Part shown: positions 1 to 10,935 of the stretch, piece after piece
How the letters are laid out: every line of letters starts with the position of its first letter
How positions within the stretch are numbered: position 1 is the first letter of the stretch
From: Ophiosphaerella korrae
Lineage: Eukaryota > Ascomycota > Dothideomycetes > Pleosporales > Phaeosphaeriaceae
Assembly (NCBI GenBank): GCA_028456385.1
Contig: JALNQF010000241.1
Coordinates: 1 to 63,318, forward strand
DNA length: 63,318 nucleotides
Direction: 5' to 3'
The notes under the pieces: model-generated
What the model saw: the letters and a program-made list of their open reading frames with translations, nothing else
Told to the model about the DNA's origin: nothing
Databases searched by the model: none
Made by a program: the position numbers and the translations under genes

Positions 1-59
1 GGGGGGGTTTTTTTTTTGTGGGGGGGGTGGGGGGGGCGGCGGGGGGGGCGGGGGGGGGG

Positions 60-123
<64 letters not shown>
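1..123. repeat. poly-G low-complexity tract at left end
   Basis: The first 123 bases are almost pure G, with one T run near base 8-18 and a few interrupting bases. There is no repeat unit larger than one base and no coding content; the frame that stays open here only encodes poly-glycine. It could be a real G-rich homopolymer, or an artefact of two-colour sequencing chemistry or of assembly at a contig edge. The sequence alone cannot decide. Confidence 0.9.
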
Positions 124-126
<3 letters not shown>

Positions 127-840
127 GAGGATGAAATGTTGAATGGTATTCCTTACACAGTGTCCGAATATGGAAAAGCAGAGCCTGTGATGTCGGGCGG
201 GCAGATGCACAGGTATGGATGTTTGCATTTGCCTGCACGGGCGCACGTTGAAGTGAGTGTAACTAGTGGAAGTCGCGCTAGTTGGGGGCACCCACCTGCG
301 TTAACGTGCTAAACGGTGATTGGCTGGGTAGCGGTGTCGTTGTAAAGGGAGGCAGCACGGAGGGCCTGGCAAACTAGGCTCAAAGCGAAGATGGGGGGTG
401 TTGCAAGTGGGGAGGTGCGGTGTAGATGCGAAGATTGCCTGGAGTGGGTGGTTTGCTATACAGGCATTGATGGGCGGTCTGTGGATGGTGCTTGAGTGCC
501 GTGTCGGGGTATCGTGTTACTGATGCACTGGCGAAGTGGTAAATCGTTCGACCTGACAGAAATGACAGATGTGCAACAGCACAGATCAAGCGTCATGTCA
601 TACAAAGTAGTCACATGGAGTCCAAGCGAATCAGTCGACAAAGTGACAAGCGGTCTAATTCTACTCGCTGCCAGGTGTCATATCCAGATGCAGGAACCGA
701 TGCCATGAAATGTGCCCCTCATCCGCAATGCATAACGCCAACTCAAATCCCAGACACCGAACCTAACGCCAAGACCTTCTACACTAATGCCTAATGCAGA
801 CAAAACGTTTTATACTCACAGCGAATCCAACACTCCAACC
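124..840. other. no gene recognised
   Basis: About 700 bases between the poly-G tract and the 3' end of the acetylhydrolase gene. Only short overlapping frames without family resemblance are present. The right part probably includes the 3' untranslated region of that minus-strand gene. Confidence 0.5.
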
Positions 841-2513
841 TTACTGTTCGTCCCTAACAACCCTACCAAGTATTTCGCCCTCAACCACCGCATCCCCCGG
901 CCCTCCACTAACCTTCTCCTTCCCAACTTGACTGCCGTCGCCACCGCCAACAACACCACCAACTCCATCCTCGCTCAAACAAACCCAATCCCGCACGCAC
1001 CCCTCCTCAGCACTCAAAATCTTCTCATTTTCTTCCCCCTCTATATCCACCACACTACACGCCGCCACCTCAACCCCCCCTTCCCTTAACACCTGCAACA
1101 CAGCGCGAACATTAAGCCTAACCACCCGCTCCGGCTCTCTCACGCCAAAAACCTTACTCGTCACCCACGGCCACAAAAGCCCGAAATCGCTCTGCGAAAG
1201 GTGCGCCGAAGACACGGGATAAAAAACCCGGGGTGGGCACTGCTCCGCATTTGCGCGCGCAACAACGCGCTTGACGGCTGTGTAGTTCGCGGTCCAGTTG
1301 TAGAAGGCGGCGCTGAGAATGGCGAGTGGGGGGGTTCCGGTGGGGGCGGCGTAGGAGGGGAGCGGGAGCGCGAGGAGAGCAGATGTAGCGGGGGATTGGA
1401 GGGGGAGTGTCCAGAGGTCGAGGAGGAAGAGGGGGGAAGCCGGGGTGATTTGTGTTTGGAGGAGGGAGGATTTGGACGGGGTGTAGAGGGGCTGGGAAGT
1501 TGAGAAGTGGGGTGCGGCGTGGTAGTAAATGGACTTTACGAACTGGACCATGGTGCAGGCACCGAAGGAGTGACCTGCGAAGCTGATGGCGCCGGGGTCG
1601 TGGATGTGCAGTATGCCGGCGAACATGGGGAGGAGGGCGCGGGTGTCTTTGGGCTGGGTGGCGAGGTTTGTGAGTGGGTGGCCTTTGTCTATTTTCAACA
1701 GAGCATCGTGGGTGAATCCTAGCTCGGAGAGGCGGATGCGAAGTTGTTGGTCTCGGGCTTCGTACACTTCTGGACTGGGCTTGTGCGCAATAGGTCTGTA
1801 TTCCACACGCTTGATCTTCTCTTTCCCGTTCGGGGTGTGGTGGATCGCCAGCGGGGCACTGCCATCAGCGTGATGAGGCGCTATAACAACCATTCCGTGA
1901 CTAGCCAGCGAGCCACAAATGTGCGAGTATGCGTTCCTTGTGCCTCCAAGACCGTGAGAAAACATCATAACAGGCCATCGCTTCGACTTGGTCGTTGGTT
2001 CAAGGATCTGCGCGTTTTGGTGCACAGGAAGCGTGATGTAATACAGCAATTGGGGGAGTAATCTGCGCTCCGTTAGCATCAATGCTGGGCGTGTACAACA
2101 GATTTGTGCATTTCCAAGTCTTCCCTCCAGCCACACCTGTCCCTCCCCAAAATCGAAAATTCCAAACAGTCCAAGCAACCATCTTGGCCGCAGCTCTCCC
2201 ACTCAAAAGTGAAACAAACTTACGCAAAAGCCCCCGCAACCCCTTTCCCCGCGCCCAAAAACCTCGCATACGCACTCACAAACTCTTTCTGTGGCTCAGG
2301 AATCCAGCTCGGCCCCTTCTTATCCCCGCTGTCCTGCGTCGCTGGGTAAAACACGCGAAACGCCACCGTCGGCAGCGCTGAAGACGGGGACGGGGGTTGC
2401 ACGCCGCCGTCCAACTCGCCCGTCGCAAGCTCCACGTCCACAGATCCAACCTTGTACGGCCCCGTGTACGCCGGGAATGTTGGTGTGGGATTGATGTGCG
2501 TGAGCCAGGTCAT
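841..2513 (-). CDS. platelet-activating factor acetylhydrolase-like lipase
   Basis: Two exons (2513-2224, 2062-841) give 503 aa. The 161-bp intron has a GTAAGT donor, a GCTAAC branch motif and a CAG acceptor; the join runs GAFA-LLPQLLYYITL in frame, as expected for the family. The protein matches fungal PAF acetylhydrolases (alpha/beta hydrolases that release short acyl chains from phospholipids). Visible are the nucleophile motif GHSFG (Ser about 262), LDLWTLPL with the acid residue (Asp about 312), SSAHLSQSDF with the catalytic His (about 384), and FSHGLGG near the oxyanion hole. No clear signal peptide is present, so an intracellular role is likely, though this is inference. The C-terminal about 90 residues are glycine-, glutamate- and valine-rich and look poorly conserved. 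The start is the first ATG before the conserved N-terminal block. Confidence 0.92.
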
Positions 2514-3046
2514 GGCGGGCGAGCGGAGGGCGCTTCGGAGGCGTGTGGTGGTGAGCGACAGGGTGTGTGCGTGTGGGTAATCAATAAAGACTATCTATGG
2601 GGGCGCACGAATATGTCAAAGGTGGTGACGCGGTGAAAAAAAAAAAAAAAAAATACTCGGAGTTGTTTTGTCGCGTGCACCTAATGCCAGGGCAGGTCCG
2701 GGGCACGCGACGCTGTCAAACCTGGCCAGTGACATGGTGGCGAGAGGGATTCAACGTACCGAGGCAGTGGGTGTGGATAGACTAGGGAACACTCTCCCGT
2801 GCTTAGTCAGGGTGCGGTTGGTTGGTTGATTGGTGGTGACGCTATGTTTGCGATTGGCAATATTCTGGAACATCTTTCGACTGGGTATTACATTACTTCT
2901 GTCCCGTGATATTCCAAGAAATTATAGGAAATAAGACAACGTTCAACTACCTCCCACTCCTTCACACAATCGAGAGATACCAAGCCCAGTCTACACGCGA
3001 GACATGCCAATCAATCCAAAATATTCATAAACATGAATCTGCCCCA
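2514..3046. other. intergenic; A16 homopolymer
   Basis: Promoter side of the acetylhydrolase gene and 3' side of the Rab gene. It contains a run of about 16 A residues at 2637-2652. No convincing coding sequence is seen. Confidence 0.5.
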
Positions 3047-4194
3047 TCAACAACACCCTCCTCTCCTCCCACTCCCACTCAACGTAAACACCTCCTGCCA
3101 CTCCCCCAATCCACCCCCCTTCTTCCCCCTCCTTCGATACCTAACCCCCTCATCCCCAAACCCACTCTTAATACTCCCCGCCCCATCATCCCAGCCCAAA
3201 TCCCCATACTGAATCCCACTCGCAGGGTCATCCGGATCAATCTCGCCAACCTCAATCTTGGTCAGAATCATGCGCGCCAGCCGATTAAATAGCTCCTCTA
3301 CATTCTCCCCACTGAGTGCCGACACCTCAACTGCCACGGGGATCCCGTTCGACCCGGCCCATCGCGACGCCGTTTCCGTAGGGACTTCGCGGCCCTCGGG
3401 TGCAACGGTGTACGAGGAGTGCATGTTCGCATTGAGCGAGTGTGCGCGGCTGGACTGCGATGACGGCGTGGGCGGCGGCAATGCGCTCTCTTCCTCCGGC
3501 GTGCTGCCCAAGCTGCCAAAGTAGTCGCGGTCGACACTCGGGGGTTGGGCGCCATCTACGACGTCGGCTTTGTTGCCGACGAGGAGGATGGTGATGTCTG
3601 GTCCTGCGAGGGCGCGCGCGTCGTTGAGGAAGGTTTGCAGCTGCTCGAAGCTGCGCCAGCTGCTGACGTCGTAGACAAGGATGGCGCCGGCAGCGCCGCG
3701 GTAGTACGAGCGCGAGACGGACCGGAAGCGCTCTGTGCCGGCAGTATCCCAGAGCTGCAGCTTTATGCGCTTGCGGTTGCTCGACGATGCTTTGCGGTCC
3801 GCGATGTGCACGATCTTAGAGGAGAATTCGACGCCGATGGTTTGGGAGGAGAGCACGCGCCCTGGCGGGGTTAGTCGTGTGTGAAAGAGGTAAATATGAG
3901 TAGGGCGTAAGGCATACACTCGTTTTTTACGAAGCGGTGCAGCAGGCATGATCTATGTTAGGTCAGTTCAGTACATACTTCTCGAATTGTGTGGCATGTC
4001 GTGTTGCAACACCACTTACTTGCCGGCGCCGCTGGGGCCCAAGAGCACGACTTTGGCCAGGTAGTCATACATGCTTCCTAGTTCCTACATGCGCTCAGCC
4101 TACTTCTTCGCCGCATCCGACTTGCCTTACCTACTTGTAACCGCGGCTCTCCACTCCTACTGCTCGCGTTGGACGCCGTGCGATTCCTCCCCAT
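3047..4194 (-). CDS. Rab4-type small GTPase
   Basis: Four exons (4194-4131, 4077-4020, 3952-3918, 3861-3047) give 323 aa. The joins rebuild all G motifs: P-loop GPSGAGKS across intron 2, FVKNEWRVLSSQTIGVEF across intron 3, then WDTAGTERF, GNKAD and SALSGEN. The protein ends in a double cysteine (GGCC), the usual geranylgeranylation signal of Rabs, so it should cycle on endosomal membranes in recycling traffic. A Ser/Pro-rich insert of about 60 residues lies between the NKxD and SAL motifs. The N-terminus has a 21-residue Ser/Arg-rich extension before MYDYLAK. Introns are 53, 67 and 56 bp with standard borders. The first exon is the least certain: translation could begin at the Met of MYDYLAK in exon 2. 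Confidence 0.92.
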
Positions 4195-6049
4195 GGTAAG
4201 TTCCTGTATCTGTGCGCTGCGTGAAGCAAGGAGGAAAGGAGTATCGCGCGCAGAATGCGATGGCGCGTACTTGTCGAGCAAACCGAGAGGCCAGATTTGT
4301 GAAGTTGTGTCTGTTATGTGTGTCTTGCGACCTGGTCGCTCCGTTGCGTTGTGAGTCTTGGCTTATCGCCGTGACGCCGACCGCGGCATGTCACGCGGGG
4401 ATTGTCTTCTAACTCGATCCAGCAGCCCATATGGTGGACTCGACAACTTGGTGTGCTATATTTTTTTATTTTTTTATTTTTTTTTCCCGCTTGGATGCTG
4501 GATGCTAAGGACATGATTGCTGTAGAAGATACTCAACAAATAGAATTCAAAGTTACGTCATTGTGCTGTTGAGAAGTCGGCTGGCCAATAGAACGTCACC
4601 TCTCGCTCGACTTACATCTAGCAGGACTACTTCGATCTAGACAACAGACCTATTTCAACATACCAAACAAATATTCCCCTGGTAACACTAAAACATTGCA
4701 CAACCAAGAATGCACAGCACATGATTGCAAGGCAGTAAAAGTATAATTCGAAATACGCACAGCATTGCTAACGAAACAACATGTAGCGCTACGAAGGGCG
4801 CAGTTTCAGGGATTTAGAGCCCCCTTCTGGGACAGCACACTCGCAAATACGGTGCCCAGACCTTTCCACTTTTCGCATGGAAGGAAGTTCTACGGGTGCG
4901 GGGAGAGCAAGAAGCACGGTTGGCCAGACTGCATAGCGCGAAACGTGGCAGCGGTCAGGCGAACGGATCTTGCATGCCGCAGACTACCAATCCAGATGTT
5001 CTCGAAACCGAGGCGTTGCGCAGCCGCGATTGCGTCTTGGCGTATTGACTAGTCTGGGCACTTTGAGCCAGGGAATGCTAACAAGACGATCGGCCAGAGA
5101 CGATGAATTGTTATTAGGGGCTTGTGAGGAGCGCCCAACAGCGATGGAGCACGCAATGGCCTGCTCTGCCCCGTTTCCATCAGCGAGGGTGTATGTTTTG
5201 GTCGGGTTTACCGACGTCCACTGCATTACGTGCGAGGAGTACGGGTAGGACTGGTCAGCTAGGCAGACGCAGGTGTTAGTCAAGAGGGCGGCGTAATCAT
5301 TTGCCAATGTAGCGTGTAGCGTGTAGCGTCGAGGGTGGTTCAAGCACCTAGAACGACGCCATGTGTAGGGGCTGGTCGCCCCCTATACGCCAGCTCTGTT
5401 CAGGTGCAGGCTCGGAAAGAGCAGCTCAATGGGACCTAGATGGCATGTTAGTTTGTATTGAGGGATATTGGATATTGGCAACGGGGCCAAGGCAAGCCGT
5501 GGCCTGACAGACGCGCATGTGCATCTGGCCAGCGCACGGCTCGGGTGGCAGAGGCGTGCGCAGAGGCTGGAGGGTTGGCTGGCAAGACGTGTAGCTGGTG
5601 GTGGTGGTGCAGGCGATGGTGGTGCAGGCGGGCACGGCGACGTGTTTGAAGAACTTACACAGAAGGCGCAAGCGCACACCGAGGCCTTTGTGATTCAGCC
5701 CTGGAAGCACGGCCGACCCGGGGCAAAGGCGTGGCGGTGATTGGCGATTAATTATGGGCCGCAAGTGGGGCGGCTCAAACCACGGCGTGGGAGCACAGTT
5801 CCGTGGCAGTTCAGCTGGGATGTAGGCAAGCGAGAAAGGAGGCCAATGTAACGCTGGCATGCATGCGAGCGGCGGGAATAAACACGCCCAGCCTGCACAT
5901 GCACCGTTGGCCAGGATTGTCTGGTCCTTGTGCCAACCAGGCCCAAAAGCCCGGGTGTCCCGAGCAAGGCGCCGAATCCTTCTGGCCTTAAACACGTCGA
6001 CTACCCGCCCGCTCCACCTCTGCCAGCACCACCCAACATCCGCCGCACA
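4195..6049. other. long intergenic region
   Basis: It separates the minus-strand Rab gene from the plus-strand gene at 6050 and so holds both promoters. A T-rich run (T7-A-T7-A-T9 style) lies near 4459-4486. Open frames here, including a long minus frame reaching 5426, have no family resemblance and overlap the opposite-strand gene. A plus frame is open from 5930 to the ATG at 6050, so an upstream start is possible. Confidence 0.4.
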
Positions 6050-6676
6050 ATGTTTCGCCACCACTTCACCTTTGATCCTGCGTCGACGCCCGAGCATCGA
6101 GCCGGCGATGCTGACCGCGCTGCCTCGAGTGTGTCGCCCATGTCTGCCCGGCACCAGCACCAGCATGCCTTCGCCCGCCCGCCAACACCGCCCTGCTCCA
6201 TGGGCGACCTCGCCTCCAAGCTCAACCAGCAGAGCCTGCGCATCGACACCACCGTCGGCCCGTCTGGATCCGGCCTGTTGACGCCGCCCGTCGATGACCT
6301 GCCCATTGAGCCACTGCCCACTGCCGCCCAGCCAGTCCACTCGCGCGTCTCGGCATCACTGCTGAGGATGCAGCGCCAGGCCAACTCGCGCAGGCAGTGC
6401 AGCCCCTCGCACCTCGACAAAATCTCCCGCCTGGTGCAAATGGTCCAGGCCGAGCAGCAGTGCGCCGTCAACCGCTCTTCCTCGCCCTCCTCGCCCTCCT
6501 CGCCGTCTGGCGACGAGGGCATCGACATGGACTACGACCAGCCCGCCCTCGAGCCGCTCATCGGTCTTCCCCAGCGCAGAGCAAGTGACCGCCCCGACAG
6601 TTGCGCCAGGGTGTCACGTGGCGTGCGTATGCGGCGGCGATCGGCCAACAAAGTTGAAAAGCGACGGCCGGCCTGA
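6050..6676 (+). CDS. conserved fungal protein of unknown function
   Basis: A single exon of 208 aa. The chosen start (MFRHHFTFDPAS) has a good context (ACAATG); the frame is open upstream to 5930. Features seen are a Pro/Ser-rich N-terminal half, the block MGDLASKLNQQSLRID, the motif LLTPPVDD, a central basic segment with SHLDKISRLVQMVQAEQQC that may be a short helix, a serine-proline run, an acidic stretch, and an Arg-rich C-terminus (RRRSANKVEKRR) resembling a nuclear localisation signal. I do not recognise a named domain. The biased codon use and conserved-looking blocks support a real gene; no function is assigned. Confidence 0.65.
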   Translation: MFRHHFTFDPASTPEHRAGDADRAASSVSPMSARHQHQHAFARPPTPPCSMGDLASKLNQQSLRIDTTVGPSGSGLLTPPVDDLPIEPLPTAAQPVHSRVSASLLRMQRQANSRRQCSPSHLDKISRLVQMVQAEQQCAVNRSSSPSSPSSPSGDEGIDMDYDQPALEPLIGLPQRRASDRPDSCARVSRGVRMRRRSANKVEKRRPA

Positions 6677-7131
6677 ACCCATGGAGCAAATTTTGTTATT
6701 TTAGTCAAAGCATAGCGCGGGCGTTTTGAGTGTTTGGATACTGGATACAGGAAGATACCACGTGTTCCCGCTAAACGGCAGTGGTTCAAAACGGATCGGG
6801 CACGGGAGTTTGGTTTTTGCTTGGGTATTTTGCTCCCTGCGGGTTGAGCCTGGCGTCTTGTCTACTCTACATAGTCATCCAACCCCCAAATATTGATGCA
6901 CACAACCGATGCACATTGCGTCATCACCCTTCTCACGCGTGATCCCCCCATCTCCAGCCCCCCATGTGACCAACCGATCAATCAGCATCCCAGAAACACG
7001 GCCCTGTCTCACCAAGCGTCACCCGCCCCGCCGATGCCACCCCCTGGTCCCCCGGGACCCACCTCACAAACCCCCCATCTCGCCCTCCGACCTTGGCTCC
7101 CACAAATCATGCCCACCACCAACCACACACC
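6677..7131. other. intergenic between two plus-strand genes
   Basis: 3' region of the preceding gene and promoter of the following one. The pyrimidine-rich stretch just before 7131 is typical of fungal 5' regions. No other feature is seen. Confidence 0.4.
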
Positions 7132-7911
7132 ATGTCCATCCGCGGCGCCGCTACACACCTGCTCCCCACGCGCTCCATCCACCTCCGCATCATCCCGCGC
7201 CCCGCCAACCTCGCTGAATCCCGCCAAATCCTGCGCGTCCTACGGCAATTCGGCGCCGTCGACGTCTTCAAGTCGCTGCGCTTCGAGTACCACAATCCTG
7301 CCGACAACATCGCGCTCGCCATCTTCCGGGACGCCAATTCCGCCCAGAAAGCCCTCGCCGCCTCGCCCATCCGCTTTGCATTGGAAAGGGTCGTTGGCCG
7401 CGACGACGACGACGACGACGACGACGGCGACGGCGCGCGGGAAGAAAAGGAGGATAGCGATGATGTGAAGCCAGATGCAGGCGTGGGCATCGACGAAATG
7501 CTACGTCCTACCCCCCTCCTCACACGCACTTCCGCGCCACCGTCGCCACCGCCGCCGCCGCCGCCACCTCCCCCCCGCACCACACCCGCGCCGCCCACGC
7601 GCACAAAACACTTCCAGATCACGCTGGACCGCGCGCACGCCATATTACAAGACCACATTGAGCGCCAGCCATTCTGGAAGCAATTCGAGCCGCTGCGGAG
7701 CCTGGCGCAGGAGGATCTGGGGAAGCGTGTGCCGTTTGTGGGGCTGAGCGATGTGAGTAAGCGGCCGATGAATGCGCATCGCACGCCGGTTAAGGTGTTG
7801 AGGGTTATGAGCGAGTATGTTGAGCGGGGGATGCCTAGTTTGAGGGGGGTGGTTGAGGGGGGTGAGGGGGAGGTTAGATTTAGGGAAAGGAGACACCAGA
7901 GGGGGAGATGA
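7132..7911 (+). CDS. RRM-like fungal protein, possibly mitochondrial
   Basis: A single exon of 259 aa. The start is the ATG in the context CACACCATGTCC; an upstream in-frame non-ATG codon was not used. Residues about 15-90 (RSIHLRIIPRP ... ILRVLRQFGAVDVFKSLRFEYHNPADNIALAIFRDANSAQKAL) have the beta-alpha-beta layout of an RNA-recognition motif. The first 20 residues are Arg/Ser/Thr-rich without acids, compatible with a mitochondrial presequence. An eight-Asp run, encoded by a GAC microsatellite near 7403-7431, and a ten-residue poly-Pro segment follow. Then comes a second conserved-looking block, HFQITLDRAHAILQDHIERQPFWKQFEPL. RNA binding is inference from the fold-like pattern; the family name is not known to me. 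Confidence 0.7.
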   Translation: MSIRGAATHLLPTRSIHLRIIPRPANLAESRQILRVLRQFGAVDVFKSLRFEYHNPADNIALAIFRDANSAQKALAASPIRFALERVVGRDDDDDDDDGDGAREEKEDSDDVKPDAGVGIDEMLRPTPLLTRTSAPPSPPPPPPPPPPRTTPAPPTRTKHFQITLDRAHAILQDHIERQPFWKQFEPLRSLAQEDLGKRVPFVGLSDVSKRPMNAHRTPVKVLRVMSEYVERGMPSLRGVVEGGEGEVRFRERRHQRGR

Positions 7912-10204
7912 ATGGTGGGGGGAGGGTATGGGGTCGTGTTTGGAGTGCTGGGCTGGTTTACGATTTACGACTTGCATCAGCGTGTTTCTCTGCTTGAATG
8001 TGTATTCGCAGGATGGCTATACAAGAAATGTACTACATATTATTCACTTCTTACCCATTTTCAGCTGGCCTTGTGTTCCTGCGGTGAAGAGGCTGTAGTC
8101 ACAGCTAGTAGCGTATTCACGCAGCTAATATCTTGTCTATACAACTCGTACTATCATCCATAGATATGCTAGCCAATCCAACGAGGTTAAGCGTCCTGGA
8201 GAAAACAACTCGCTCCAGGATCAACTATTCACCGCACGTTTAGTACAGAAACTTGAAACGACTAATCAAGTAATAGCATCATGCTCGGTCCCAACGTACC
8301 CACACACACGGGTACGATTATTCCCGCACACCCAAAACTGCCCTCATCAGAAGCTCCATAGCAACCCGCAGGGTAGGAACGCTGACTAAACTACATTATT
8401 TGTGGCACTTTCCGTGTGCGGTGTTTTTATGCAACCGCATGCCAGGTACTCACGCCCTCGTGTTTCGTCACCACCACTTCATCAGACCAGGACGATAACC
8501 AAACTCTTAGCCGAGTAACTTTCCCCTCGAACCAGATCCTTCAATTCTATTCAAAATTTTGATATGAGTAAGCTTCCAATTACACAAAGGTTCCTCCATC
8601 TAATTGCGAATGCATGTTTCACCAAGGCTGAACAACGGCAGTTGCAGCCTGGCCATTATCCGCCGAGTTATTTCGAGGATGATAAAGTGTAACCTTCTGG
8701 CTAGAACATTTTATTTCCTACCAAGAACGCAGTGGCAAGGTGAGCCCACATAGCCACCGGTACGACCGCGATATCCACCGTCACGGTAGCTAGTCACGTG
8801 AATCGACAGCGAAGTAAGCCACCGTAACGTTGCAACGAGGCAAATAGCCTCCTCGCACAGCAAAATACGCATCAAAAGACTGCAACTAGTTCAGCCGGCC
8901 CCACCAACAATCGGAAGACGCTGTGCCAGGTAGCCTCGCCTGATGACGCTAGAGGCTCGGCCCGCAACCGCTCACGCCACTCACCTGATATCACCGTTGA
9001 AACCCCCTACCCCCTACCTCATGCACATGGCCGAGCCCAACGCGGATACTTACCGGCTCTAGTCAGAAATGGATATTTCCTTCGCGCTTGCAAAGTCGCC
9101 CCTACGCATACAACCAACTTAGCCTAACCGCCCCTCCCAAGCAGCAGAGCCTCGCGGACGATTATTTCAGCCCCCAGCACAGCTATATTTGGAAATTGGA
9201 TGTAGATTATGAAACAGGTGTAGCCTCGGTATAGGCGTTCCTGGGGCTGTATACCATGTACGGTTCGTGTTCCAAAGGCTATCAAGACGCACCGATTCTC
9301 TTCAATCTTGTATCGGTAATCAACTATTCTAGACCGATTCCAGCGAATGGAATCTCACCTAGTGGAGCTAATTCTTGTTTAGTATTATTGATGTCGCGGG
9401 CTTTGCTCGGGGCGCAGTTGGTTCTTGGGCTCATTCCGATAGTTAGCCAAATTAGTCGCGTGAAAATATTCACATATTCAGGCCTACGACTCGCGTCTTG
9501 ATGCACGGCTGCAAATCTTGATTTGTGGGTGAGCATGGGTCTGCTCCTACTCAAACTCTTGGATGCCGGATCATCAAGAAAGTCGAAAATATGTTATCCA
9601 TCTTCAATGAAAGAGGCTAGCCGCCGTAGGCTATGACAGTGGCATACAACAGTTTGTACGTTGTCTCTCCTGTGTTGATATCTCTGGTATCATGTGCTGG
9701 CCTCGCTTCCTCACGGTGGCAGTTCACGCCTACCTGAACGAGCCATCATCTTCTTAGCTACACCCCATCGAGGCATGAACGTTGATGCCTTGCGAACTCC
9801 GGTGAATAATGTTGAACAGGTCAGCATCTTCTAATCCGCCCTTTCTCATGAGCTGTTTTCAAAATTTTATGACCCCCTGAGGCGAGCTAAATTATATGGC
9901 GATTTAAATACCTCATCTGCACCGTGCATTCGTCTTAACTTTGAAGCTGACCCTCAGGTTCCGGCTCCGCATCCGCAGCAGTTCAATAGGTCGGCGATGC
10001 TGGACATTTCAATACTCTTGTATAGTACCGGCATAGACGGTATCTGCATGGCATCTGTTGAGCGTACTGCGGCTTGCTGACGTGTCTACCTGTATCGGCC
10101 CAGCTTGACAAGAAAGGATCCACCTATCTGGTCAAGGATGTTACTGTGTCTTAATATATCAAATAAGGCAAACATAATCCTTATCTAGAAGATCACTGCA
10201 ATCA
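7912..10204. other. gene-poor region
   Basis: About 2.3 kb without a recognisable gene. Frames on both strands are short and interrupted. No terminal inverted repeats, transposase-like protein or RNA gene was recognised. The left 200 bases probably hold the 3' region of the preceding gene. Confidence 0.5.
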
Positions 10205-10935
10205 ATGTTCCCGGACCCGCGAATGCAAACGGTGCGACGAGCCTATCCTTTTCAGGACGTCTTCCACCGATGCTCGATATGTTCTCTCGACCGCATTGTT
10301 TGCAAATTGGGATATCACTACGCTCCATCATGCTCAGTTTATCCGGACATATTGGGGCTAAAGCGCAAGCTCATATGGTATGGCGAGGGGGCAGACTCAG
10401 TCGTGCAGATCAATCCTGAGCCTCAAGCAGAGGACAGTATCCTTATCAAGGCGCTGCAATGAGAAGGTATGAACGCCCTACGTCAGCTAGTCACAACAAG
10501 CGACCTGCGACCACGAGGGAACAGTTTAGGACTGGCAGCAGCAAACAGCAACATGGGCACCACCTAGGCTCTCGAAGAGAAGGGCCCTGACATCGAAGGA
10601 ACACACAGCCGCCGTGGGCGCACCGCGCTCTTTCAAATAGCCACAACGGCCGACTGAACGTGTGCCGTCTGTCACTGACCGAAGAAGCAGAGCCCAAACC
10701 CCAAATGGCCCATTTCAAACCCTCTTCGTTCTCCATGACTACTTGCACATCGCGTGTTGGAACGACCATGCCGCAGTCGCCACGCTCCTACAACAGTCCG
10801 GCACTATAAGACTGCAAACTTGCTCCACCGTATATCTACCGTTATACACCCAATACTCAACAGTGGTTGATTATTGCTGCCTTTTTGGGTTTGGCTGGCA
10901 CAATGGTGCGGAGCTGCCTTCTTACACGCGCTGAG
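10205..10935 (+). pseudogene. ankyrin-repeat gene relic (frameshifted)
   Basis: Successive plus-strand fragments in different frames resemble a fungal ankyrin protein. They are EGMNALRQLVTTSDLRPRGNSLGLAAANSN near 10465-10550, GRTALFQIATT near 10617-10650, then in another frame NGRLNVCRLSLTEEAEP near 10640-10690, and HDYLHIACWNDHAAVATLLQQSG near 10733-10803. GRTALF followed by NGRLNVCRLLL-like text is the helix pair of one ankyrin unit split by a frameshift. Several in-frame stops interrupt it. No intact start is visible and the protein function is lost. The assignment rests on motif resemblance only. Confidence 0.5.

Noticed and set aside
787..1089. Plus-strand frame overlapping the acetylhydrolase gene
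   Set aside because: Antisense shadow of the C-terminal exon of a clearly homologous gene.
5426..6340. Open minus-strand frame of about 300 codons
   Set aside because: It overlaps the better-supported plus-strand gene at 6050-6676, has no family resemblance, and owes its length to high local GC content.
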